From an uncultured Corynebacterium sp. (GTDB lineage Bacteria > Actinomycetota > Actinomycetes > Mycobacteriales > Mycobacteriaceae): a stretch of 18,110 bases of DNA. The notes under the pieces were generated by a model. That model ran no database searches and was not told the origin of the DNA. It saw only the letters and a list, made by a program, of their open reading frames with translations. Position numbers and translations under genes: made by a program. This document shows, one piece after another, positions 1 through 7,368 of the stretch; the first letter of the stretch is position 1, and each line of letters starts with the position of its first letter. The DNA lies in NCBI RefSeq assembly GCF_943914015.1, contig NZ_CALUAK010000047.1, positions 1-18,110 on the forward strand. Direction: 5' to 3'.

Positions 1-1
1 C

Positions 2-379
2 GCCAGCGTAGCCAACTTCAATGACGAGCCCGTCCCCGTCACGCACACCGTGACCCAAAAGCGGACCGAGACCACCGAGGTCTCCGCCTCCGCCAAGGAC
101 AAGGGGGAGCTTGCGAAGTTCGTGTCCAACGCGTTCGGCTTCACCTACGTCAACCAGATCTACTGGAAGTTCAAGCAGGTCGTCGGCCCGTACATGCTGC
201 CCCCGCAGACGCAGGGACGACTGGTGTGGGGTTTCAGCATGCTCGACACCGACAACCAGGACGTCACCTGCGGCGAGGATCAAACCTGGCACGCCGTGGG
301 TGCCCCCTACACCGCCACCCTCCCCGAGGCCAAGTACTCGGAACTGCGGATCGACGAGCCCGATTTCGAGGTGGATTAG
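2..379 (+). CDS. C-terminal part of an unrecognised protein (5' end outside window)
   Basis: The reading frame is open from the left edge and stops at TAG 377-379, so at least 125 codons of a longer gene are present. A GTG at 50-52 lies inside the open frame, but no Shine-Dalgarno sequence precedes it and coding continues upstream of it, so I treat the gene as truncated by the window edge. The visible protein has an alternating Thr/Val/Ser run near its start (VTHTVTQKRTETTEV), then aromatic-rich sequence with the word GPYMLPPQTQGRLVWGF, and an acidic end (DEPDFEVD). There is no transmembrane segment and only one cysteine. The alternating polar/hydrophobic pattern suggests beta structure, and a secreted or surface protein is possible, but I do not recognise the family. 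A strong hairpin about 80 bases downstream is the likely transcript end. Confidence 0.6.
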   Translation, partial: ASVANFNDEPVPVTHTVTQKRTETTEVSASAKDKGELAKFVSNAFGFTYVNQIYWKFKQVVGPYMLPPQTQGRLVWGFSMLDTDNQDVTCGEDQTWHAVGAPYTATLPEAKYSELRIDEPDFEVD

Positions 380-459
380 GGGCTCGGGCCTGGGGCCGGG
401 CCTTAGGTTCTTTGACTTTGCGTGCCTAGGCCTGGGCAGGTCTGCTCGATTATTCTTGT

Positions 460-488
460 GGCCCATCTTCAGATGGGCCTTTACTCTT
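460..488 (+). terminator. Rho-independent terminator of the leftmost gene
   Basis: GGCCCATCT at 460-468 and AGATGGGCC at 471-479 are perfect 9-base complements. The realistic fold is an 8-bp stem with a UUCA tetraloop. The tract after it on the plus strand is T-rich (TTTACTCTT), which fits termination of the plus-strand gene ending at 379. The minus-strand side (ACAAGAATAATC) lacks a U-run, so the hairpin is a poorer terminator for the ATPase gene that ends at 541. Confidence 0.7.
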
Positions 489-540
489 ACTGCTCCGGAT
501 GGGCCGTACTGTGGCGTACCGGGGCTCTCGAGGGCGAATC

Positions 541-1758
541 CTATGGGCACAGGGTGTCTACCGCTGCAACGCGTACCCCATCGAGCCTCTGATATGACAT
601 ACCAGAACCTGTAATAACAAGAGGGACCACGTTTCCTTCCAGGATCTTTGCAATTTTCAGAAGGCTTACCGCAGCTCCATCTACTATCTCCTTGGAATGT
701 CCCAACTTGATCTCCACCGCAAGGATTGCGTCATCCATCTCCACAAGAGCATCGACTTCCAGACCGTCCTCCAGTCGTGCATGGTAAACGGGACGAGCGG
801 TCAACGCCCGGAGTTCATGCACGACAAACGATTCAAAGACCTGCCCAGCAAACGGAAGATTTTTCACGAGGGCCTCTGGAGAAACATTCAGCACCGCGAG
901 AGCGAGCGCAGGATCTGCGAGGTGCCGTTTTGGCGCCTTGCGCAGCGGTGTCCGAGAGCGAAGGTTTTGGGACCAGGCCAGCTGATCTTCGCTGATGAAG
1001 ATGCGTTGCAGTGAATCAAGATAATCGCTGATGGTCTCCCAGTTTATTCCTGTGTCCTTAGCGATTGTTGCGACACTCATTTCAGTAGCCAGGCCACGGG
1101 ACAATGAACGCAACACCTTCATCACCTTTTCTGGATCCCTTTTCACGCCGTCAGGAGTGCGTATATCTACTTCTGCAATGGTGCGCGCATAGTCTCTGTT
1201 GTTTGCCTGAGCTTGCGCAAGCGTCAGCCCGAGGTTCGCTGGCCAGCCACCCCTACACATGCGCTCAAATAAGGTGGAGATGTTCATGGAACTTTCCACC
1301 GCACGGATTTCTTCACCTGCTGCCAGATTCTGGAGGGATACTGAGCCCGTGGCATCTCCTGTTTCGAACAAGGTCATGGTGTGCATCCGAACTCTCGCAA
1401 AGCGTCCCGCACCCGAGTGACGTGCTGCTTGTTCTCCAGATGCAGTCGAACCTGTGAAAATGAATTGCCCCTTCTCCTGACGGTCATCCACTAGATGACG
1501 GGCGGTATCCCACAGAAGTGGCTGTACCTGCCACTCGTCGACCAGGCGCGGGGTATCGCCATCAAGAACAAGGGCAGGATCGATCCCCATGGCGATTTCC
1601 ACGCGGGGGTCAACGTCGACTCGAACTTCACTCTTTGCCGCTTGACGAGCCGTTTCCGTCTTCCCGCATCCTTTGGGGCCCTCAACAAGGACAGCGCCGG
1701 CACGAGAAAGCGCGTCCGCAAGGATTTCATCCGCGACACGGTCCACATAATCAATCAT
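541..1758 (-). CDS. AAA_14/DUF4143-family ATP-binding protein
   Basis: This 405-residue protein has the DUF4143-type architecture. Walker A is GPKGCGKT (27-34), a Walker B-like LVDEW lies at 72-76, and a sensor-like FIFTGS at 99-104. The family's HSGAGRFARVRMHTMTLFE stretch follows around 114-132. A winged-helix-like middle (about 220-255, with WETISDYLDSLQRIFI) leads to a C-terminal half containing E334-x-D336 and E349-x-K351, an arrangement like PD-(D/E)xK nuclease folds and usual in this family. No membrane segment is present. The ATG start at 1758 gives a family-typical N-terminus; ribosome-site support is modest. Cellular roles of these ATPases are poorly defined, and nuclease activity here is inference. 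Base composition is visibly less GC-rich than the flanking core genes. Its 5' side carries a 23-bp tandem repeat, and the next gene is divergent, so this looks like an accessory cassette. Confidence 0.9.
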   Translation of the reverse strand: MIDYVDRVADEILADALSRAGAVLVEGPKGCGKTETARQAAKSEVRVDVDPRVEIAMGIDPALVLDGDTPRLVDEWQVQPLLWDTARHLVDDRQEKGQFIFTGSTASGEQAARHSGAGRFARVRMHTMTLFETGDATGSVSLQNLAAGEEIRAVESSMNISTLFERMCRGGWPANLGLTLAQAQANNRDYARTIAEVDIRTPDGVKRDPEKVMKVLRSLSRGLATEMSVATIAKDTGINWETISDYLDSLQRIFISEDQLAWSQNLRSRTPLRKAPKRHLADPALALAVLNVSPEALVKNLPFAGQVFESFVVHELRALTARPVYHARLEDGLEVDALVEMDDAILAVEIKLGHSKEIVDGAAVSLLKIAKILEGNVVPLVITGSGMSYQRLDGVRVAAVDTLCP

Positions 1759-1781
1759 TAAACCTGCTCAACCCTTCAATT

Positions 1782-1860
1782 GGAGATTTTCAGGTTATTT
1801 TACCCGAGATTTTCCGGTAATTCTATCCGAGATTTTCAAGTCCTTTTATCCGAGATATTC
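1782..1860. repeat. 23-bp tandem repeat, three full copies plus a partial fourth
   Basis: Copies start at 1782, 1805, 1828 and 1851, an exact 23-base period. Each begins with [G/C]GAGATTTTC (GAGATATTC in the last), continues with a variable trinucleotide, and ends with a T-rich tail (TTATTTTACC, TAATTCTATC, TCCTTTTATC). The fourth copy keeps only the first 10 bases before unrelated sequence begins. The array lies 24 to 102 bases upstream of the ATPase start and 64 bases upstream of the divergent gene's GTG. A period of about two helical turns in a divergent promoter region suggests a cooperative protein-binding operator (inference). Confidence 0.85.
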
Positions 1861-1862
1861 CA

Positions 1863-1883
1863 CTAAAGGCGCCGCACCTTTAG
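1863..1883. promoter_or_regulatory. Palindrome next to the repeat array
   Basis: CTAAAGG (1863-1869) and CCTTTAG (1877-1883) form a perfect 7-bp inverted repeat around a 7-base spacer, directly after the last tandem-repeat copy. It sits about 40 bases before the start of the plus-strand peptidase-like gene. It could be a second operator or a hairpin in that gene's leader; no clear promoter hexamers could be fixed around it. Confidence 0.4.
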
Positions 1884-1923
1884 ACCTATCAAACATTAGT
1901 TCTACCCCTATTCGCACTCCCGT

Positions 1924-3021
1924 GTGGATGACCCGATATATATTGGCCACATGTACACAGCCACCGACTGCCTTTTTGTCAACCGCATGCGCGCACTGCG
2001 TGAAAAAGACAAGAACGAAAATGCCTTTATCGAGTTCATCGATAACACTGTCAAAAGAATGCGGTTCCTTTCGCCCCTCAACGCCGCACTTTTCGGACTA
2101 GGAAAGCCTGGGAGCAAGACCTACGCCCTTTTTGATCGACATCTCTATGACTTCGGATTGCAAGGCGATCCGCTAAAAATCCCGGTGCCAGGTCTGATGC
2201 CCTCAGCACCCACCCAACCAATGTGGGATCTGAACGACACGGTGCCTAGAGCTCCGTCGCTGGTAGAGACACTCATCCGCGAGGAGATTCCCCCCTTCGA
2301 GTTTGTTCCCGAGGAGCGGGACCCGGAATCTGTGCTGTTCCGCCTGCTCGCCTGCCCACACCGCTTCGGCATCGACGCAAAGCCTTTGTCGATACCGATG
2401 TATGCCGGTGATGCGCAACGCGATGACTGCGGAGTGCGTGTCGTTCCGCGAAGGGACGGCATGGAAAATCATTACAACCTCAACTTCCAGGTGCGTTGGA
2501 ACAAGAATCTTGATCCTGTGGGGCAGTGTGAGATGGTGCTCCACGGCTTCGCCCACGTGCTTCTGGGGCATCTGGGCCCCCTGGCCTGCTACAAATCGGA
2601 TCAAAAATGGGGAGAGGCCGATGTGAACCGCGTGAAATTGCCGGACATCATGAAAGAATTTGAGGCCGAGACCGTAACCTACATGGTCGAAAGGGCACTC
2701 GGCATACGCGATAGCTCCGCCGATTTTTACCACGATTACGTCCTACAAGAGAGCTACACCAACCCGAATTGGATTACGGGATTCAGCATCATGCGAATCT
2801 GCGTCTGTGTGAAAAAACTTGTCGACCTGGTCAGCAACTTTAATTGCGACTATCCCAGCGCAGTGTGCTCTCAGCATCCTCGTGGGACTAAGCCCTCAAA
2901 GAAACCCCTGCCCGATTTCACAGTGACGGATAGACATGAACGGCTCCGGGATGACTGCATCAACTACCTCACGTTTGAAAAGCAGCGACGCTTTGCTAAC
3001 CCGCTTGAACAGCGGAGTTAA
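1924..3021 (+). CDS. ArdC/ImmA-IrrE-like metallopeptidase homologue with altered active site
   Basis: The 365-residue product matches from memory the ArdC-related proteins ending in a DUF955-like peptidase domain. RFLSPLNAALFGLGKPGSKT (48-66) resembles their SPFNA...PGA segment, and MWDLNDT (100-106) resembles their FDVSDT. The core HGFAHVLLGH (207-216) aligns with the usual HELAHxxxGH, and EFEAETVTYMV (245-255) with EAEAVAYLV. H207, H211 and the downstream acidic residue keep the probable zinc ligands, but the catalytic Glu is Gly (codon GGC), so proteolysis is doubtful. Such domains elsewhere cleave repressors or accompany antirestriction modules. The GTG at 1924 is given as start without a ribosome site; the in-frame ATG at 1951 is an equal alternative. 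The 3' end overlaps the opposing aminotransferase by 26 bases, and composition is lower in GC than the core genes. Confidence 0.75.
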   Translation: MDDPIYIGHMYTATDCLFVNRMRALREKDKNENAFIEFIDNTVKRMRFLSPLNAALFGLGKPGSKTYALFDRHLYDFGLQGDPLKIPVPGLMPSAPTQPMWDLNDTVPRAPSLVETLIREEIPPFEFVPEERDPESVLFRLLACPHRFGIDAKPLSIPMYAGDAQRDDCGVRVVPRRDGMENHYNLNFQVRWNKNLDPVGQCEMVLHGFAHVLLGHLGPLACYKSDQKWGEADVNRVKLPDIMKEFEAETVTYMVERALGIRDSSADFYHDYVLQESYTNPNWITGFSIMRICVCVKKLVDLVSNFNCDYPSAVCSQHPRGTKPSKKPLPDFTVTDRHERLRDDCINYLTFEKQRRFANPLEQRS

Positions 3022-4096
3022 TCGCATCCAGGAGCTCCTTCGCTACTTTCTCAAACACCTCGGGTTCCAGCAGCAGCGACAGGCTGACAAAACCGGGTAC
3101 ACGCACGTCGAAGAAGTAGCCTGGTTGGACGGTGATTCCCGCATCGCGGATGAGGGTGAGGACGAGCTCCTCCTCGTCGATGACATCGGGAAAGCGCAGC
3201 AGCACGTTCCAGCCACCTTCCGGCGGGTAGACGGTGGTGACGCCGGTGGACAGACGCTGCAGAGTGGCGAGGTTGGTGGCCGTGCGGGCCCGGACGCGTG
3301 CTTGCTGGGCGGGGATTTCCGCGAGCATCTGGGGCAGGTGATCGAGGATGAGGTCACCCATGGGGAGGTAGGAGTCCGCGATGATGTCGAGGCGTCGCTG
3401 GGCCTCCCGGACATCGTCTGCGGGACCGGAGACCTCGATCCAGCTGAATTTGGCATACGGGGCGGCGAGATTTTTGGACATGCCGTCGAGGGCGAAGGTG
3501 AGGACGCGGTCCTCGCCAGCGATGCGGTGGCGGGGAGTGTCGGTAAGCGGGAAGCCGAAGAACACCTCGTCGACGATAAGCGGCAGCCCGAGGGAGGTGA
3601 AGAAATCCAGGTCGGCGCTGGTGAGGTAGGAGCCCGTCGGGTTGTTGGGGTTGATGAGGACGGCTGCGCGCGTGAGCGGAGTGGGGGCGATCGAGGAGGC
3701 GTCGACAAGCCAGGAGCCTGCCCACTCGAGACGGTATGGAAGGGTGGAGACCGATTCGAGGGCCGTCAGCGATTCGACGAGCGGGTAGCCGGGGTGCGGG
3801 GCGAGGAGAGCATCGCCCGGGTCGCACAGCAGCTTGGTGAGCCAGGCGTAGGCCTGCGACGACGAGCTGACCAAGTACAACCGGTCGGGGTTGACGGTGC
3901 GGTTGTCGCGCGCGGAGATGAATTCCGCGAGGAGTTCGCGAGCTGCGCGTGGGCCTCGGGGGTCGGCGACGTAGACGCGCGGCGCGAGCCCGTGGTGCGT
4001 GGGGTTCGAATCGCTGGCGTCGATGGGGTTGAGCTGGTGCGTCGCGCGAGTGATGCGGTTGGGCTCACTCGCGGCGACACGATGGGAGAAGTGCAC
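2996..4096 (-). CDS. PLP-dependent aminotransferase, class I/II
   Basis: The 366-residue protein is a fold-type I aminotransferase expected to act in the cytoplasm. It shows NPNNPTG (149-155), VDEVF (175-179) with the cofactor-binding Asp, and GMSKN around Lys208, the probable Schiff-base lysine. HPGYP (101-105) is the usual pre-cofactor turn. The substrate cannot be set from sequence alone. The GTG start at 4096 directly follows the TAA of the upstream peptidase gene, with GGGAGG at 4109-4114 some 12 bases upstream, so translation is probably coupled to that gene. Pairing with an aminopeptidase suggests a shared role in amino-acid salvage, which is inference. The last 26 bases overlap the convergent ArdC-like gene. 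Confidence 0.88.
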   Translation of the reverse strand: MHFSHRVAASEPNRITRATHQLNPIDASDSNPTHHGLAPRVYVADPRGPRAARELLAEFISARDNRTVNPDRLYLVSSSSQAYAWLTKLLCDPGDALLAPHPGYPLVESLTALESVSTLPYRLEWAGSWLVDASSIAPTPLTRAAVLINPNNPTGSYLTSADLDFFTSLGLPLIVDEVFFGFPLTDTPRHRIAGEDRVLTFALDGMSKNLAAPYAKFSWIEVSGPADDVREAQRRLDIIADSYLPMGDLILDHLPQMLAEIPAQQARVRARTATNLATLQRLSTGVTTVYPPEGGWNVLLRFPDVIDEEELVLTLIRDAGITVQPGYFFDVRVPGFVSLSLLLEPEVFEKVAKELLDAINSAVQAG

Positions 4097-5347
4097 TTAG
4101 CGCACTCGCCTCCCGTGGGCGAGATCGATGAGGTGGCGAAGGACATCGCCACCCGAGGAACGCAGACCACTGTGCTCGTGCTCGCTGGTGACGAACGTCT
4201 TAACGGCTGGTAACAGCCTCGCGGTTTCCAGCGAGAACTCGAGTGGCACGTAGCAGTCGTTGACGTAGACGGCGGCGGCACCGGTGGCGCCGGAATTGCG
4301 CAGCGCCTCGGCGTCGTAGATTGACGGCCACTCGACCTGCGCGACCTTGTCGACGACTTCCTTCCAGGGCTTAAACGCAGGCACGGTGTCCGCCCACTCG
4401 CGGCGCACGTGCTCGCCGGTGAGGAGGGTGGGGTCGTCGCGCCACGCGTCCGGCAGGGTGCGCTCGGCGGACCAGTTGGTGACGAAGCCGTCGGAGTAGC
4501 TCGACTCGTGGATGATGTAATACAGCGGGTTGCGGCCGCCGAACGGCAGGGCGTGCGCGAGATCGTAGGCGAACGCGTTGGATTCCGGATCGAGTTCCAG
4601 CAGGTCATGGAGGACAATCCAGCCGTTGTCCGCGCCCAGGAGGTGGCCGAGGGAGCGGATGCGCGACGGGGAGACGACCTCGCCGGTGGGGAGTTTTATC
4701 TCTTGGTTCTCGGCGCGTTTTACCAGGTCCCGGATCTTGTCGCGGTGCGCGGGGAAGCGGCGGTAGTAGGCCTCGGTGTAGGCGCGGACCTTCTCGTAGC
4801 ACAGCGCGTAGACGTCGTCGGGGTGGTGGCCGACGGCGGAGAGGCCGCCAGTGAAGTACGCGTTGTCGATGCTGTCTGGGTTTGTGGAGAGATACGCAAG
4901 CGTGGTGAAGCCGCCGAAGGATTGGCCGAGGGTATTCCACGTTTTTGCGCCGAGGTGCTCGCGGAAAGCTTCGGCATCCTTGACGATGGAATCGGCGCGC
5001 AGGTGGGTGCAGTATTCCGCCAGGTAGTCGGTACCTTTGGGGAGGTCTTTATCACCGATGGGCGTGGACTTTCCGGTTCCGCGCTGGTCAAGCATTACGA
5101 CGCGGTAGTGCTCAAGCGCCACGTCGAGCCAGTCCGGGTTCGTCGGCGAATGGGTCACGCGCGGGGCCTCGGAACCTGGCCCACCCTGCAGGAACGTGAG
5201 GTAGGGCAGGTCCTCGCCGCCGGGGCGCGTGACGACGGAGGCGAAGATGTCGATCATCCGTTTATCGTCGGGATCATCCCAGTTCAGCGGCACGTTCAGG
5301 GTGTGGTCGTCGATGCGGAGGTCCGCGATGTAGCGTGTTGTCGTCAT
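4097..5347 (-). CDS. pip: Proline iminopeptidase (alpha/beta hydrolase, peptidase family S33)
   Basis: The 416-residue protein carries the family's signatures: oxyanion-hole GGPGSE (55-60), DQRGTGKS (87-94), and nucleophile elbow GQSFGG with Ser143. A likely catalytic Asp364 lies in YVNDCYVP and His392 in EHEHSGLR. S33 enzymes of this length remove N-terminal proline or other residues from small peptides. There is no signal peptide, so it is probably cytoplasmic. It is the first gene of a minus-strand pair; its TAA is followed without a gap by the GTG of the aminotransferase. The ATG at 5347 has only a weak AGG upstream. A minus-strand promoter candidate lies at 5448-5477. The exact substrate preference, strict proline or broader, is not visible in the sequence. 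Confidence 0.88.
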   Translation of the reverse strand: MTTTRYIADLRIDDHTLNVPLNWDDPDDKRMIDIFASVVTRPGGEDLPYLTFLQGGPGSEAPRVTHSPTNPDWLDVALEHYRVVMLDQRGTGKSTPIGDKDLPKGTDYLAEYCTHLRADSIVKDAEAFREHLGAKTWNTLGQSFGGFTTLAYLSTNPDSIDNAYFTGGLSAVGHHPDDVYALCYEKVRAYTEAYYRRFPAHRDKIRDLVKRAENQEIKLPTGEVVSPSRIRSLGHLLGADNGWIVLHDLLELDPESNAFAYDLAHALPFGGRNPLYYIIHESSYSDGFVTNWSAERTLPDAWRDDPTLLTGEHVRREWADTVPAFKPWKEVVDKVAQVEWPSIYDAEALRNSGATGAAAVYVNDCYVPLEFSLETARLLPAVKTFVTSEHEHSGLRSSGGDVLRHLIDLAHGRRVR

Positions 5348-5435
5348 AGTTACCTAGCCTACGCTTGTCGACGGGGGTAGCCGGGGGTTACGGTCACCAC
5401 CTATCTCCCCCTCTCTGAACTGCTGTTATAACGTC

Positions 5436-5464
5436 TTAACACTTTCTGTTATAGGTGCTACTAT
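5436..5464 (+). promoter_or_regulatory. Candidate upstream promoter of kup
   Basis: TTAACA (5436-5441) and TACTAT (5459-5464) are separated by exactly 17 bases, giving a predicted start near 5471 and a leader of about 47 bases. No convincing Shine-Dalgarno sequence precedes the kup ATG, so this promoter is less attractive than the one at 5482-5509. Confidence 0.4.
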
Positions 5465-5477
5465 CAGGGATCGGCAA
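5448..5477 (-). promoter_or_regulatory. Candidate promoter for the iminopeptidase operon
   Basis: Reading the minus strand, TTGCCG (5472-5477) and TATAAC (5448-5453) are separated by 18 bases and would start transcription near 5441, about 95 bases before the ATG. The word CTGTTATA occurs twice in direct repeat (5423-5430 and 5446-5453), so a second TATAAC is present 23 bases downstream. The candidate overlaps the upstream plus-strand kup promoter candidate, so the two directions may compete. Confidence 0.4.
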
Positions 5478-5481
5478 CAGT

Positions 5482-5509
5482 TTTACAATTCTTCGCGCAG
5501 GCGTATAAT
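5482..5509 (+). promoter_or_regulatory. Proximal kup promoter, predicted to give a leaderless mRNA
   Basis: TTTACA (5482-5487) lies 16 bases before a perfect TATAAT (5504-5509). Only eight bases separate TATAAT from the kup ATG at 5518, so the transcription start should fall at or within a base or two of the A of the start codon. The lack of a ribosome-binding site before this ATG supports a leaderless transcript, a common arrangement in corynebacteria. Confidence 0.7.
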
Positions 5510-5517
5510 TCCGCACC

Positions 5518-7368
5518 ATGCGCAAGTATGGTTTCGCCTCCGGCGCGGCTATGGTAGCTGCGCTCGGCGTCGTCTTTGGCGACATAGGCACAAGCCCCCT
5601 GTACACACTGCAATCCGTATTTTCCCTAGAAGATGGTGCCATCGCACCAACACAAGCAAACATTTATGGCATCGTGTCCACCATCGTGTGGGCGCTCATC
5701 ATCATCGTCACCGTCAAATACGTGCGCTTCGTCATGAGCGCAGACAACGGCGGCGAGGGTGGCATCCTTGCCCTGACAGAGCTCGTCTACCGCACCGTCT
5801 CCCAGCACAAACCGTGGGCGCTCGCGCTCGGGATCGTCGGCGCGAGCCTGTTCTACGGCGATTCCGTCATCACGCCCGCAGTCTCCGTCATGAGCGCGGT
5901 TGAGGGCATCGGGATCGTCGATCCGCAGCTCTCCCGCCTCGTCGTGCCGGTCGGCGCGGCAATCCTCATCGTCCTGTTTGTGGCCCAACGCTACGGGACT
6001 GCCGTGGTGGCGAAGGCCTTCGGGCCGGTCATGGTCGTGTGGTTTGGGCTGCTCGCGTTTTTGGGCATCGTGCAGATCGTCGCGCATCCCGGGGTGCTGC
6101 GGGCGCTATCCCCCACGTACGCGGTGGGGTTCATCGTCGGCGCGCCGGGGCTGGCGTTTTTGGCCTTCGGCTCGATCGTGCTGGCGGTCACCGGCGCCGA
6201 GGCGCTCTACGCGGATATCGGCCACTTTGGGCGAACCCCGATTAGGCGCGCGTGGGTGTACCTTGTGCTCCCCGCCCTCGTCCTGAACTACCTGGGGCAG
6301 GCCGGCATGCTCGTCGACCACCCGGAGCGCATAACCAACCCCTTCTTCCTCATGGTTCCCAGCTGGGCGACGGTGCCCCTCGTCTGCGTGGCCACCCTGG
6401 CCACAGTGATCGCCGCCCAGGCCGTCATCACCGGCGCGTTTTCAGTGTCCAAGCAGGCACAATCGGTGGGACTCCTGCCGCGCCTGGCGATCCGGCAGAC
6501 GTCCAACAAAGAACGTGGCCAGATCTACATTCCGGTGGTTAACTGGTCGCTCTTCGCTGGAGTGATGGTTCTGCTCGTCGTGTTCCAATCGTCGGCAAGG
6601 CTAGCGACAGCCTACGGCCTGGCCGTGACAGGGACCTTCCTCATGACAACCTCACTGTTTACCTGGTACGCGGCGACGGTGAGGCACTGGAAACCGTGGC
6701 GCGTGGTGGCCTTTGCCGCGGGCTTCGGCGTGATCGAGATTGCCCTGTTCAGCGCCAACGCTGTCAAGCTGTTCCTCGGCGGGTGGATCCCACTCACCAT
6801 CGGTGTCACCATCATCTTCACCATGCTGACGTGGCGGCACGGCATGCGGATGCTCATCGCCCGACGCAAGGAAATCACGATCGGGTGGGGGGACGTGCAC
6901 GCGCCCGTCACCGTACCCGGCACCGCCATCTACCTGCACCTCAACCACGACACCCCGCCGAGCGCCCTGGAAACCAATGTGCGGTTCAACCACTGCCTGC
7001 ATGAACACAACATCATCGTGCGCGTGGTCACCTCCAGCTGGCCGCGGGTGCTTCGCTCGCAGCGGGTCACCGTGGATAAGGTGATAGGCGGCGGGCAGAT
7101 AACGTTTGTCACGCTCACATACGGTTTCTTCGAGACCCCCAACGTACCGGACGCCCTGCCTTTGCTGCGACGGGCGGGGGTGACCGTAGACGATAAACCC
7201 TTCTACTTCACCGGGCGGATGATGCTGGTGAACGGGCCGAACACGGAAATGACGCGGTTGCGGAAGAAGGTATTCGCGTTCCTGTACCGCACGCAGGCGC
7301 AGCCGGTCAGCTACTTCCGGCTTCCCGCCACGCGCACCGTCAACTACACCTCGAGGCTCATTTTGTAA
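5518..7368 (+). CDS. kup: Kup-family low-affinity potassium uptake permease
   Basis: The 616-residue integral membrane protein matches the usual length of Kup (about 620). Family motifs appear in order: GDIGTSPLYT (21-30), DNGGEGG (76-82) and YGDSVITPAVSVMSAVEG (113-130), followed by about a dozen hydrophobic segments up to roughly residue 450. The remaining hydrophilic C-terminal domain is usual for the family. The protein imports K+ across the plasma membrane, probably with protons. The ATG at 5518 is supported by the conserved N-terminus and by a TATAAT eight bases upstream that predicts a leaderless message. Its TAA shares one base with the ATG of the next gene (TAATG), so the two permeases are probably translated together. 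Nothing in the leader looks like a K+- or c-di-AMP-sensing riboswitch; there is no room for one if the message is leaderless. Confidence 0.96.
   Translation: MRKYGFASGAAMVAALGVVFGDIGTSPLYTLQSVFSLEDGAIAPTQANIYGIVSTIVWALIIIVTVKYVRFVMSADNGGEGGILALTELVYRTVSQHKPWALALGIVGASLFYGDSVITPAVSVMSAVEGIGIVDPQLSRLVVPVGAAILIVLFVAQRYGTAVVAKAFGPVMVVWFGLLAFLGIVQIVAHPGVLRALSPTYAVGFIVGAPGLAFLAFGSIVLAVTGAEALYADIGHFGRTPIRRAWVYLVLPALVLNYLGQAGMLVDHPERITNPFFLMVPSWATVPLVCVATLATVIAAQAVITGAFSVSKQAQSVGLLPRLAIRQTSNKERGQIYIPVVNWSLFAGVMVLLVVFQSSARLATAYGLAVTGTFLMTTSLFTWYAATVRHWKPWRVVAFAAGFGVIEIALFSANAVKLFLGGWIPLTIGVTIIFTMLTWRHGMRMLIARRKEITIGWGDVHAPVTVPGTAIYLHLNHDTPPSALETNVRFNHCLHEHNIIVRVVTSSWPRVLRSQRVTVDKVIGGGQITFVTLTYGFFETPNVPDALPLLRRAGVTVDDKPFYFTGRMMLVNGPNTEMTRLRKKVFAFLYRTQAQPVSYFRLPATRTVNYTSRLIL

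Noticed and set aside
1782..1860. CRISPR interpretation of the 23-bp array
   Set aside because: The units are head-to-tail with no unique 30-40 base spacers and no cas genes are near.
2936..4213. 425-codon plus-strand open frame over the aminotransferase
   Set aside because: It is a GC-driven antisense shadow; the sequence is low-complexity Gly/Glu/Val/Asp with no domain, while the minus strand gives an intact aminotransferase.
4409..5380. 323-codon plus-strand open frame over the iminopeptidase
   Set aside because: It is antisense to a gene with a complete S33 catalytic triad and has no recognisable sequence or ribosome site.
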